From contig OZ023273.1 in the NCBI GenBank assembly GCA_964007475.1, positions 46,997,525-47,061,524 on the forward strand: a stretch of DNA of 64,000 nucleotides, read 5' to 3'. Origin of the DNA: Hybos culiciformis. Taxonomy: Eukaryota > Arthropoda > Insecta > Diptera > Hybotidae. Position numbers and translations under genes: made by a program. This document shows, piece after piece, positions 36,367 through 47,909 of the stretch. The notes below the pieces were generated by a model, which saw only the letters and a list, made by a program, of their open reading frames with translations, ran no database searches and had not been told where the DNA came from. The first letter of the stretch is position 1, and every line of letters starts with the position of its first letter.

Positions 36367-39300
36367 CATATCAGGAACAATCTTTACTAATTCAATAAGT
36401 CCATTAGGTATTTTTTTTTCTTTTTCAACTTACCTACATTCTTCATCTTTTTAATTTAATATTCTTCCAATTTCCGAGTACTATTTCAAGGGTATGGTTA
36501 TTTCATTGATTCTGATTTGAAATTATGTTTTTTGCTATACAGATTTTATTTTTTCCAAACATAAACATTTTCAAATTTAACGAAGGAGTTTTAATACTAC
36601 TCGTATTACATTTACGACACATTATAATTTTGAAATATGAAATTATGAACTAAAAATTAATAAAAAAAAAATTGTACATAGGTAAGGTACATCATGTGTA
36701 TAAATAAAATTGACAATAAAAAAAAATAAAAATTTTCTAAAATATTTTTCAAATATATTGTAAAAATATCATCATTTTTGCTTTGTGCATATTCATACAT
36801 AATTTTTATTATTCAGTACATATTCCATAATAAAAATGAATTGTTCAAACGTTACTTAGGCGCCTATATAATTTATGATGTACAGTTTCTTAATGTACAC
36901 AATTTTAATTACGTATATGTATAACTTCATAAATGAGTTCTGTGATTGTGCACGTATACTTACTAAATTAATCCCAAACTTTCTAGATTAAAGAACATTT
37001 CACAAAACTTATAATCTGTCGTTCTTTATAGTATATTAGCACTTAAGAAACACTTTGTTTTATTTGGAGAATATATAGTAAATTACGATGGCAAAAAAGT
37101 TTTCAGAGTTTCAAGAGTTATTCAATGACCAATAATCACCAATCACACCTATACTGATAATGTTATCCTAAAACTGATTCACATGCTTGATTCCAACTTG
37201 AGAGGCTAATGTCTATAAGTTACCCGACCGTATTTTTTTTCAAGTAAATTAGTTTTTAAATATATGCAGACCTAACTTTAAAGGAATACATCGATTTGGT
37301 TAGAACCTTGTTTGCAACCTTCTTTGCTAAGTCTATATGTGAATATTTTAACGTTATCTTTTTTCCAACATGAATAAGTATTAAAAATTGGTATGATTTC
37401 GTTTTAAGTGTGTCCGTGTTTTATAAATTTTCCCATTTCGACTCACTTGAAATTGTTCTGTAACTATAGCTTCCAAATATATCTGTAACTAGTTTTTTAT
37501 TTCAATACTTCGGAATTTGATTTTGAATTAGTACTTAATGTTGTCGACTTATCCTTTTCATCCTACCTACCTATACAGGCAAATAAATTTCTGATTTGAT
37601 TATCATCATTTTCATTTATGTATAACTATGGAAGACATAATAACATGCACATTTTTCTTTATGCCATTCACCTAGCAATTTTAACAATTATAATATTATA
37701 TTAAGATTATGTTTGAAATTTATTAATAAATACATATAATTTTTGTTTTTACAAAACATAAAATATTTAAAAATAAACATTGTTAAATAAAATCTACCAC
37801 CTGTTGAATGGAAACTTTACATATGACGAATAAAATTTTATAAAATTTTACGCACGTTCTGAACACTTGTTATTTTCTCAAGAATAAGTGACTGACTGAT
37901 AATTTTATGTACCTAAGCTTGCTAAAACAATTTCAATTAAATAAGAAAATAAAATTAAAAATTATTATTAAATTAAAGTAATAAAAAATGATTATCATTA
38001 AATTTAATAAAATCACGCCATAATTTATATGAAAATTTATGTACCTATAATGAAAATAATAAATATAAATTTAAGGTATATTATCTGGCTATGCATTTAT
38101 AATTTAATTAAAATTAAAAGTTATATAAGTGATTTTGATTATTTTAATGATTCTTTTTTATTTAAATTTTTGGTTTTCTTCAAAGTTTGAAATATTATTC
38201 GAAAATCACTAAGTATATAAGAAAAGATTAAAGACGAAATCAAAATAATTTTATATATTTAATACATAATTTATTCTAAATTTTTGAATACATCATCCCT
38301 CATTATTAATAATACAAGAAAAATTAGTACTAATTTTAGAAATTTAAATTCATCATAAAAGTCATTATATTTCAGATTTAAGTTTTATTTCAGATTTAAG
38401 GTCCGTTAAGTTTTTTTGCATTTCATTAATTTAATATGATATCCTTATTATAGGTAGAATTATTTATTTAAAAAAAAAAATCAAACATTTCAATTTCAAT
38501 AAATTCAAAAATTTAATCTTTATATATAAAAATGTAACAATTTTACTGCAGTAGTAACAACTTTCTAAAAAACGGAGGACAGAAAAGACTACTTTGCCAT
38601 TCCGAAGAACATTTAAATAAACAAAAAGTCTTTTAATTTTTTTTTTAAATATATATATTTTAAAATTTTTTACTATTTACTATTTACTATCTCTGAAAGT
38701 AAATATTTTTTTTTTTTTAGAAAAATGTAACTATGAATAATTAGTATTAGCATAGAAGAGGAAGAATCATATATATATAGATTGTTATTGTCATACACAA
38801 AATTTGTATTTTATTTTTGTTCAAATTTGTCCAATATAGTGTTTGTACAAGTCTATTTATTTTCGTTTAATTTTTCATTAATACAATCAATAACTTGGAC
38901 TAATTTAAATAAAAATGCACCATTGTATGAAAATAACTTTCTATGTCTATATCATGTTATTAGATATGTAAAATTTTATTATGTTGTGTCATCAGTTGCA
39001 TCCGTAATTTCATTCGTTTATCCTATAATTCATTGCGCATTTACATAAATTATTAATTTTTAAATAAATTTTTATTATATGATTCTAAGAAACAGCTAGT
39101 TATGTTATGTTATTTGATTATGTTATGGTATTTATTTTTTTTATTTATTTATTTAAAAAACTTATGAACAAGTTGTTCGTAAGTTTATTGAATAAATAAA
39201 TAAATAATTTAAGCAAAAGTTGTATTATTTTTAAGGAGTCATGTGAAATTTTTTAAAAGATTAAATAATGCAGATGAATTTCATAAAAATATTTTTACAT

Positions 39301-40855
39301 AAAATTAAAGTTATAGAAAATTCTGAATAACTTTTTCTTAACTTTTATTGGTAGTGTGGGTATTTTAAAAATGATATAATAATAGATATTTTATATGGAT
39401 TCCATTATGTGAAATCTGAAAAGATTTACGAATGACTGAACGAAATAATTTAAATAATTTTATATATGTAATTCCCCAACTCTGTTTGGAAAATATATTA
39501 GTAAAGATTAGGCTACTTTCGATGGAGTCTAATTGTGCAGAAAAATATAACAAAGTTTGTTATTGATTTTTTTCTGTACAAATTCAATGTACATGTACAC
39601 AGGTATACGAAAGGAAGAAAATTTAAATTCCCAGTAAAAATTAAATTAGTATATAAACAAAAAACAACTGAAGCCTTTTTGTTTTTTCTCAAATAACAAA
39701 AACAGTAAACAAAATTAATTCAATTCTATCAGTGGAAATCTTTTTCTAAGATAATGTGATTTTACTATGAAAAAGATTTATAGAAAAGGGCTATTTACAT
39801 GTCCTTAATCAAATAAGAAAAGAGATTAAAAGAATTTTGAATAAAGCTGTCTATAAAAAAAGGATAAAAGTTCATAATTTTGCATAAACAAATTAATCAA
39901 TTCGAAAAGATAACGACTTTTTAGACGTATAAGTTTTTATGTAAAAGTATTACTCTAATCTTTCGACGTAATTTGATCATTGCTAAATTTATTGACTCAA
40001 TTTAATGTTCTTCAATACGATCACAATTAAAGATCGTATACCTGCCTTCCATTTTATGAATTTTTAATTGTTTCAAAATTTTTCGTTTTAGGTATGTTTG
40101 AAATAAAAAGTATGTAATATTGGATTATTTAAAAAAAAAAATCCTAGTTAAATTCTCTTTTTTTTTTCAAAGCTATTGTATTTACTTAGACTATTTTGTA
40201 CTTGATTTTTGCCTGATTGTTTCAATTTGTTCGAAAGTTTTCAATTTTGAATGATTTCAGTTTCATGTAATTTAATTATTGTGTTTTATTGTTGTTCAGT
40301 GTTTTTTTTTTATTATGATTATACTCGCAATAGAGATTTAAGTAGCTATATGAAATTGTCAGTTAGGTATATTTTTATTTTAATATATCTACTAAATATC
40401 AACTTTTGATGTATTGCTTTTTGATGACTCTTGTACATTATTTAAAAAAAATTCAAGTCTAAAATTTATCAAAAAAACAAAATGATAAAAATGTAAATAT
40501 TTGTTCTTTTCCTGAAAAAAAAAAAAAAAATATTTTCCAAGTAAATGAAATGAATACTTTACTACACTCTAAATTTTTTAACTATCATTTTTATATAAAA
40601 ATTGTCGTATTCAAAATAAAAAATTTAAAAAATATACTATTAATTTTTATTATAAAATCCAAACACCGTAAACCGTAAACATTAAGAGCAACGAAAATAT
40701 CACTACGACATACTACTACAAATTGGCTTCCTAGTTCAAATTTTAGGCTTCTTTCATTTAAAACAAACTTCATGCAGTGGCTCACGGTAATATATGAATC
40801 TCAAAATTCCAAATTTGTATAGTTTTTACATAATATGTAAGAACTATATTCAACT
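36367..40855. other. A/T-rich DNA, no gene seen
   Basis: No supported coding region. At about 39130-39207 a (TTTA)n run, a near-perfect palindrome ACTTATGAACAAGTTGTTCGTAAGT and an (AATA)n run follow one another. This may be two LINE tails in opposite orientation. Poly(A/T) tracts are common. Confidence 0.5.
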
Positions 40856-40863
40856 CATTAGAG

Positions 40864-41377
40864 CAGGCTTCTCCAACGGGAGGTCTTGCAGCCAAATGTG
40901 GAACATTTAAATTTATTTCGTGGCTCCCAACATAAATGTGGATTTACAACGGTCGTGGTTCTTATATAAAAAAACAAAATTTTTCATGAAATAAATTAGA
41001 TAGATTTCTATTGAAAACATATGTTTTTACTGATGGAAAGTATCACAAAATTACGAAATTTTGAAGAAAAGATAGTGAGTTCATTTGGAATTACTGGTTC
41101 GGGTTAATTTTTTTTTTTCCTAAAATGAAGTTTTACAAAACAATGATAAAATTTAACCTCAAAACCCAATTGAGAATTTTCAAACATAAAATTTGAGGCA
41201 GATTTTGGCGATTTGAGGAAGAGAAACAAACTTCTCATTAAAATTAATTTATTTATTTTCCAAAACAAAGAGTAATTTAAAAATGCACTTTTAATGGATG
41301 TACATAATGAAATAAAATAAAAGCACTAGTTTTTGGCTCTAGCAAACTAGATAATTTCCTGATTGGCGCCAGGCCTG
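40864..41377. mobile_element. hAT-like element (514 bp)
   Basis: The segment starts CAGGCTTCTCC and ends GGCGCCAGGCCTG, so the terminal inverted repeat is short and imperfect. It is flanked by CATTAGAG (40856-40863) and CATAAGAG (41378-41385), an 8-bp duplication with one mismatch. G+C-richer ends and 8-bp duplications suggest hAT. No transposase frame is present. Confidence 0.55.
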
Positions 41378-41385
41378 CATAAGAG

Positions 41386-41762
41386 CAATTAACTTAAAAA
41401 AAATTAAAATTCAAAAGTTTACATTTTCAGCTTATTAATGACTCATCCTTTATTAATTGGTAATGCCGACTGATTCTTTTTAATAAATTTATTTTTGAAA
41501 ATATTGTCATCATCACATTGGTTTGATAATTTTGAGAAAAATTTTATAATTACATTTTTTTACGGTATATCAATTTGTATTTAATTTGACCGTGAAATAA
41601 ATTTTTTTTCTCATGCAAAATTTTCCGTACAAACTTATATATATGAAACTTTTTTTTTTTATAAAAGATTTAAAAAATTTTGTTAGAACTTTAGTTGAAC
41701 AAAATATTCTCATTACGAATTAATAAAAAGTTAAAAAGGAAAAAAAAATAACGATAAAAAAA
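41386..41762 (+). other. Upstream region of the takeout gene
   Basis: This stretch should contain the promoter and 5' untranslated leader of the gene starting at 41763. I see no convincing TATA box or initiator among the A/T runs, and no further exon. Confidence 0.35.
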
Positions 41763-41850
41763 ATGTTATTAAAATGCTTTCATTCCTATCAATTTGTTTC
41801 CATTCTTTTAATTTGCTTTTTTGAAATTATTAAAGCGGAAAAAGAGTTAC
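41763..41850 (+). CDS. takeout/JHBP-family protein, exon 1 (signal peptide)
   Basis: The exon holds the ATG at 41763 and 29 codons plus one base. Residues 1-25 make a good secretory signal: a short basic start, a hydrophobic core (V-S-I-L-L-I-C-F-F) and a small residue (A25) before the mature E-K-E-L. The donor is TTAC|GTAAGT at 41850/41851. The split codon joins exon 2 exactly, giving E-L-P-I-P-L at the start of the mature protein. The exon is too short to be recognised alone; the call rests on the signal peptide, the donor and phase agreement with exon 2. Confidence 0.85.
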
Positions 41851-42280
41851 GTAAGTTTTTTGTAAGAAATTTTTAGTTTGTAGTTTTTTTTTTGGTTGTG
41901 AATTTTGATTGAAAAAATATTCAATTATTATTTATTCAAAAATAATTTTAAAACTTTGTATTAATTTTATAAAAAGTTTAACATTTTGTGAAAGCTTGTT
42001 CAGCTATTATCGTCTGCTGAGAAATGAAACAACGTATGACATTTATACGTCATTATTTGACAATAGCACCATTCGATTCCTCGTACTCGATTTTATAAGT
42101 ACAACTACTTTGCAATATTCTTAATGTTGATTAAAATGTGTTTTTTAGATGAAAATTGTACGCTACTTGATATTTTTTCATACGTTTTGTTTAATTTTCA
42201 AACTTTTAAATTTAAATTACTTGAAACTATACTTTTCATTATACGTTGTTTTATTTCTGAGCAGGCGTTATATTCTATAT

Positions 42281-42688
42281 CAGCGGTGTCCAACATAAAT
42301 TAGTTTGTAGCCACAATCGCTATTTTTAAAAAATTTCATTCGCCACTTAAAATAAGTATGCATTTATAAAAAATTCATTAATTATTGTATCATTGTAATT
42401 AACAAGTTATTATTAAGATAACAAAATCCAAAAATTGACAATTTTTGTTTGTTCTTTTTTTCATTTTCGCATTTTGCCACCACAAGTTCATTAATATAGA
42501 ATAGTTATTATTTTGTCGTATTTTTTTTTTTTTTTAAATAAAATTTCTTGATTTGTTTTTTTTAATTTGTCCAAAGTCAAGGTGTGAAAACTTTATTTAA
42601 TATAAAAAATATTTCAGTGCTGCATTCGCCACATTCACAAAGTTAATTCGCCACATGTGGCGAGTGGCGACTGTGTTGGACACCACTG
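42281..42688. mobile_element. hAT-type MITE (408 bp) in takeout intron 1
   Basis: Terminal repeats are CAGCGGTGTCCAACA and TGTTGGACACCACTG (14 of 15 match when inverted). Both sides carry the identical 8 bp TTCTATAT (42273-42280 and 42689-42696), which identifies the hAT superfamily. The TTCGCCAC motif recurs near both ends and resembles subterminal binding repeats. There is no coding capacity. Confidence 0.9.
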
Positions 42689-43482
42689 TTCTATATGATT
42701 CATTAATTTAAATTAATTTATATAAAAACAGATAGTAGTAAGTAAGAAAGAACTTGAAAGAATTATTTCAGAAGAACAGGATTCATTATTGGAAGAACTT
42801 TCGAAAGACTCAAAAAAAAAATAAAATATTAAATTTAAAGAGGTCGAAATAATTTATTTGTCTGATTTTAATCGATGTTTGCTTTTTTAATTGCCGTTCA
42901 ACTTTGTGAAAACTGTTCCAAAAGGAAGTAAAAGTTTTTTTTAATTTTTTACCAGTTTTCCATAAAAAAAATTGACTTTATGACTTCGATTTCTGTTTCC
43001 GTCTTCGTCTGTCTAAAGTCTAAATAACAACTTGTACGATTTTGTTCGTTTTGTTGTTAGAATATGCGCAATCTCGTTCACGTGGCTAAGGAAGCGAATG
43101 CGGGCTGAAAGCGAGCAAATTTCAATAAAAATTGATATGTTAATATAGAGCGATCGTAGAAATATTAAAAAAGAAAAACCGGATTTTATTTTAAATTGAA
43201 AACAAAATTCATACTTCATTTATGAGGTACTGCTCTATATTATTTTTTTAAGGAAGTACATATTTAAATTATTTTTGTTGAAAAAAAAGGTATAGTTTTG
43301 ATTAAAAAAATATTTGTACAAAACTGATAAAACGCGAAATATATCCTTTCCACTTTTTTATTCCCTTTATTTTATTTAAAAAAAATTTTCTTTTATCCTT
43401 TTTGTCGAATAAATAAACTAAAATTTGAATTTTATATTTTTTTTTAATTAAAATATAATCTGAAATTTTCTTTTTTTTTTAG

Positions 43483-43575
43483 CCATTCCATTAGAAATAT
43501 GTGGGCGGAAGGATTCAAATTTTTTGGATTGTGCTAAAAATAATATTCAAAAATCATTGATTTTTCTAAAAAATG
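43483..43575 (+). CDS. takeout/JHBP-family protein, exon 2
   Basis: Exon 2 runs from a strong acceptor (long T tract then AG at 43481-43482) to the donor AATG|GTAAGT. It encodes 30 whole codons plus split codons at both ends. The peptide shows the family's N-terminal signature: I-P-L-E-I-C, then a basic/acidic patch (G-R-K-D) and a second cysteine ten residues later (L-D-C-A). In JHBP-fold proteins these two cysteines form the conserved disulfide near the ligand-channel entrance. Phases agree with exon 1 (phase 1) and exon 3 (phase 1). Confidence 0.88.
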
Positions 43576-43868
43576 GTAAGTAATTTGTTTTGGTTATAAT
43601 CAATGAGCCATTAACAAAGGTCCCAAACACATGTTGAAATTAATGAAACAGAAAAACTGTCCATCAAGGAAAATGAATGAAAAATTTGGTTGTATGTTCC
43701 AAAGCTATTACTTTTTTTTTTTTGAAGTTTATACTTCTTTAGCGGCGTTGGAAGAAATTTGGTAGAGGGTAAAAATCCATTTTCATATAGAATTTTTCTG
43801 AGAATTGTCATCATTTTTCTGAGAATCGTCCGTCATCATTTTTCAAATATTAAAAAAAAAACAAATCA

Positions 43869-43902
43869 TAATTGGGTTCGAACCTGGCACCTTCAGACTT
43901 AT
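43869..43902 (-). repeat. Truncated SINE fragment, tRNA-like part
   Basis: Read on the minus strand, AAGTCTGAAGGTGCC, then GGTTCGAACCC, closely matches the tRNA-like block at 66-95 of this window. Only the anticodon-to-T-arm part is left. It abuts the left end of the tandem array. Confidence 0.6.
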
Positions 43903-45745
43903 TTTTTTATTAAAAAAAATATTTTCGATGAAATAAAGGTTAGTTGGCTTAAAATTTTGGGTAGTAGTAGAAGGAGTAGGGTCCACCCGGCCCAAAAAAA
44001 ATTTTTTTTTTTTGTTTTTAATTGTAAAAGTTACCTGTCGTTAAATGAACGTGGCCGGCATGAAAATTTTGGATCGGAGCAGGAGGCGAGGGGGTCTCCT
44101 ACCCAAAAAAGACCAACATTTTTTTTTTATCAAAAAAATTATTTTCGATGAAATAAAGGTTAGTTGGCTTAAAATTTTGGGTAGTAGAAGGAGGAGTAGG
44201 GTCGACCCGGCCCAAAAAAAAATTTTTTTTTGTTTTTAATTGTAAAAGTTACCTGTCGTTAAATAAACGTGGCCGGCATGAAAATTTTGGATCGGAGCAG
44301 GAGGCGAGTGGGTCTCCTACCCAAAAAAGACCAAAATTTTTTTTATCAAAAAAATTATTTTCGATGAAATAAAGGTTAGTTGGCTTAAAATTTTGAGTAG
44401 TAGTAGAAGGAGTAGGGTCTACCCGGCCCAAAAAAAAATTTTATTTTATTTTTTTAATTGTAAAAGTTACCTGTCGTTAAATGAACGTGACCGGCATGAA
44501 AATTTTGGATCGGAGCAGGAGGCGAGGGGTCTCCTACTCAAAAAAGACCAAAATTTTTTTTTTATCAAAAAAATTATTTTCGATGAAATAAAGGTTAGTT
44601 GGCTTAAAATTTTGGGTATTAGTAGAAGGAGTAGGGTCCACCCGGGCCAAAAAAAATTTTTTTTTTTGTTTTTAATTGTAAAAGTTACCTGTCGTTAAAT
44701 GAACGTGGCCGGCATGAAAATTTTGGATCGGAGCAGGAGGCGAGGGGGTCTCCTACCCAAAAAAGACCAAAATTTTTTTTTTATCAAAAAAATTATTTTC
44801 GATGAAATAAAGGTTAGTTGGCTTAAAATTTTGGGTAGTAGAAGGAGGAGTAGGGTCGACCCGGCCAAAAAAAAATTTTTATTTTATTTTTTTAATTGTA
44901 AAAGTTACCTGTCGTTAAATGAACGTGGCCGGCATGAAAATTTTGGATCGGAGCAGGAGGCGAGTGGGTCTCCTACCCAAAAAAGACCAAAATTTTTTTT
45001 TTATCAAAAAAATTATTTTCGATGAAATAAAGGTTAGTTGGCTTAAAATTTTGGGTAGTAGTAGAAGGAGTAGGGTCCACCCGGGCCAAAAAAAATTTTT
45101 TTTTTTGTTTTTAATTGTAAAAGTTACCTGTCGTTAAATGAACGTGGCCGGCATGAAAATTTTGGATCGGAGCAGGAGGCGAGGGAGTCTCCTACCCAAA
45201 AAAGACCAACATTTTTTTTATCAAAAAAATTATTTTCGATGAAATAAAGGTTAGTTGGCTTAAAATTTTGAGTAGTAGTAGAAGGAGTAGGGTCTACCCG
45301 GCCCAAAAAAAAATTTTATTTTATTTTTTTAATTGTAAAAGTTACCTGTCGTTAAATGAACGTGACCGGCATGAAAATTTTGGATCGGAGCAGGAGGCGA
45401 GGGGTCTCCTACTCAAAAAAGACCAAAATTTTTTTTTTATCAAAAAAATTATTTTCGATGAAATAAAGGTTAGTTGGCTTAAAATTTTGGGTATTAGTAG
45501 AAGGAGTAGGGTCCACCCGGCCCAAAAAAATTTTTATTTTATTTTTTTAATTATAAACGTTACCTGTCGTTAAATGAACGTGGCCGGCATGAAAATTTTG
45601 GATCGGATCAGGAGGGGGAGGGGGTCTCCTACCCAAAAAAGACCAAAATTTTTTTTTTATCAAAAAAATTATTTTCGATGAAATAAAGGTTAGTTGGCTT
45701 AAAATTTCGGGTAGTAGTAGAAGGAGTAGGGTCGACCCGGCCAAA
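43903..45745. repeat. Tandem array of an approximately 219-bp unit, about 8.4 copies
   Basis: The anchor AAATAAAGGTTAGTTGGC recurs at 43931, 44151, 44367, 44586, 44805, 45025, 45242, 45461 and 45681, giving periods of 216-220 bp. Each unit carries TTACCTGTCGTTAAATGAAC, a GGATCGGAGCAGGAGG block and GACCCACCCGG-type variants separated by A/T runs. Variant bases show that units 3-4 and 7-8 are near-identical pairs, so an 875-bp block was duplicated. A period divisible by three keeps several frames open on both strands; I regard these frames as artefacts of the array. Confidence 0.95.
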
Positions 45746-45753
45746 AAAAAAAC

Positions 45754-45977
45754 ACACGAAGCAGTCATAGAACTGCCGACAGAAGTTTATGCTTAAAGAT
45801 TTAAAAACTATGAATATCAGTGGCTACAAATAATGGGCTGCTCAGTACAAAATGTAAATTAAAATAAAAATCAGTCCATCAGTCCAAAAGCAGTCCATTA
45901 TTTGTAGCCACTGTTATTTCATAGTTTTTAAATCTTTAAGTAAAACTTCTGTCGGCAGTTCTATGACTGCTTCGTGT
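45754..45977. mobile_element. Palindromic MITE, copy B (about 224 bp)
   Basis: Second member of the family at 1087-1320, with the same ends (ACACGAAGCAGTCATAGAAC and the inverse), the same centre and small indels. It sits immediately after the last array unit, sharing the A run that ends the array. Confidence 0.8.
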
Positions 45978-46317
45978 TTTTTTATTTACAAAGTGTTTTA
46001 TCCCAAAATTCTTAATTTCAAAATATTTATCTTCAAAATCTGTAATGTTTAAGTACCAAATCTTTACTTTTTTATATCAAATACTTTTTAATATATATTT
46101 TTAAATATTCCCATTGCAACAATTACTTCACATTGTTGCAAGAAACCCTTCTTTTTAAGGTACATCCAACTCGCAAAGTTCATAGTTCTGACACTTGTTT
46201 AATATTAACAATTTAAATCTCCATTAAAAAACTACAAAAACGATATCATCATTGATTAGTTATCATTGTAAATTACAGAAAATGAAAATTCAATTTTCTT
46301 TAAATTTCTTGTTACAG

Positions 46318-46471
46318 ATATCCCTGAAAAAAACATTCGTGGAATTGATCCAATGTTAATCGATGTGATTGATATTTCTGATAAACAAAAAACAAGTTTG
46401 CTCAATATTAATCAAAAATATAAAAATGTTAAGGTGACTGGTTTTTCATTATCAAATATCACTGATATAAG
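46318..46471 (+). CDS. takeout/JHBP-family protein, exon 3
   Basis: The exon lies between acceptor TTCTTGTTACAG and donor ATAAG|GTGAGT. It encodes 50 whole codons after a split D codon and ends with two bases (AG) of a further codon. The peptide reads I-R-G-I-D-P-M-L-I-D near the start, matching the family's G-I-P-x-x-x-I-P-P-L-D-P-L region. It then has N-V-K-V-T-G-F-S, the conserved strand. Exons 1-3 together give 111 residues, the N-terminal half of a takeout protein. No matching C-terminal exon follows on this strand up to 64000. The minus-strand exon at 14382-13944 has the complementary content and exactly the needed phase (AG|A). The donor lies 471 bp from gap 2. Confidence 0.9.
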
Positions 46472-46537
46472 GTGAGTTTTCATGCATCAAAATCAAATCA
46501 ATTATTTAAGTCTTATATTGAAAATTTAGCATTTTAA

Positions 46538-46768
46538 GTTTAACCATAGATTAAGAGTATACAAAGATTTATAGCTTCATACAACATTTTTTTAAGCATT
46601 TTTGGTATTTTTATGTGAAGGTGTTAGTAAAACTAAATAAAATTCTTTTCATATATTGATTATTATCACGTATTTTATTTTGTTTTACTAACACATTAAC
46701 ATAAAAACACCAAAAATAATGTTGTATGAAGCTAACAATCTATGTGTATTCTTAATCTGTGGTTTAAC
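46538..46768. repeat. Foldback element (about 231 bp) in takeout intron 3
   Basis: Imperfect inverted arms of about 100 bp start GTTTAACCATAGATTAAGAG on the left; on the right the inverse ends CTTAATCTGTGGTTTAAC. The arms share AGCTTCATACAACATT and GTGTTAGTAAAAC blocks. No target duplication is clear. A short tandem of ATTAACATAAACAATAT follows (about 46778-46820). Confidence 0.65.
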
Positions 46769-46942
46769 ATAGACAATATATTAACATAAACAATATGATA
46801 TTAACATAAACAATATTTTATATTTCTTTAGTTTTGTTTTTCGATAATTAAAACTAAAGGATATTATATTTTATCTTATTTTGGAGAATTATATTCTATT
46901 ATTTGTATAGTTACCAGTTTATACGAAAAAAAAAAAAAAAAA

Positions 46943-47142
46943 NNNNNNNNNNNNNNNNNNNNNNNNNNNNNNNNNNNNNNNNNNNNNNNNNNNNNNNNNN
47001 NNNNNNNNNNNNNNNNNNNNNNNNNNNNNNNNNNNNNNNNNNNNNNNNNNNNNNNNNNNNNNNNNNNNNNNNNNNNNNNNNNNNNNNNNNNNNNNNNNNN
47101 NNNNNNNNNNNNNNNNNNNNNNNNNNNNNNNNNNNNNNNNNN
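46943..47142. other. Assembly gap of 200 N (gap 2)
   Basis: Exactly 200 unspecified bases after a run of A, the same placeholder length as gap 1. It ends the contig that carries the errantivirus and takeout exons 1-3. Confidence 0.99.
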
Positions 47143-47843
47143 CTAATTGAAAATTTTTCGAGCAAAAAACAATTAATTTATGAAGTTTGGCGAGTCCAGA
47201 CTTCATTTTTCGATTTTTTAAATTATTTTTATAATTCGTAAAGAAATATTTCTAGTAGGACAATCCAAACATCATACTCGTATAGCAGGCAGAAAATTGC
47301 CATAGTATGGTGATGTTCTATTTATAAAATGCGTGAATTCAAACTTTATTTTAATAAAAGTTCACCTCATGGTGCATTCGAAATAATCACCATTCAAGAA
47401 GATAAAATTTGTTTACTCAAACAGCGTGAAAAGTGTATTACAGAAAACTTTCTTGTATCCAAAAAGAAGAAATATTTCAGTCAACCAGAGAAGTCTTGGA
47501 GCAACGTTTCAGCCCGGAAATTTTAACTTTAAAAAATAATTAGTTTTAGGACTTTGTATTTACAAATATGTATTGTAATAATTTGAAAATCTTATTTCAC
47601 ATTATATTCAAAAATTTAAATTAAGTAAAGAGTAATTTTATGACACTGTGTAACGCTCAAATGAATGAAAAAACCATGTAGAATAATTCTAGAAAAATAT
47701 ATGAAAACTTAACCGCCAAGCGACTCGTTTTAATGGTATCCAATTGAGCTAAATTTTTGTGGATATGGTTTTTAGATATAATAGAACCAAATTCCGCCCG
47801 GGACTCCCAAAAAAATTAATTTTCAAAAATAAGTGGCACCCTA

Positions 47844-47909
<66 letters not shown>

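Larger units (their letters stand above)
43576..46317 (+). other. Takeout intron 2 (2.7 kb), filled with repeats
   Basis: GTAAGT to TTGTTACAG. It contains an inverted SINE fragment, the 219-bp tandem array, the second copy of the palindromic MITE, and a small perfect 10-bp-stem hairpin (TTGCAACAAT with ATTGTTGCAA, about 46114-46141). Roughly three quarters of the intron is repeat-derived. Confidence 0.8.

Noticed and set aside
43903..45745. Regularly spaced repeats as a possible CRISPR array
   Set aside because: The whole 219-bp unit is repeated with no unique spacers, and the context is a eukaryotic intron.
43759..45768. Several open reading frames of 60-130 codons on both strands across the tandem array
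   Set aside because: They repeat the same peptide because the unit length is near a multiple of three. They run through on both strands, contain F/K runs from A/T tracts and have no family similarity.
46903..47241. Open frames running through the N gap
   Set aside because: They exist only because unspecified bases contain no stop codons.
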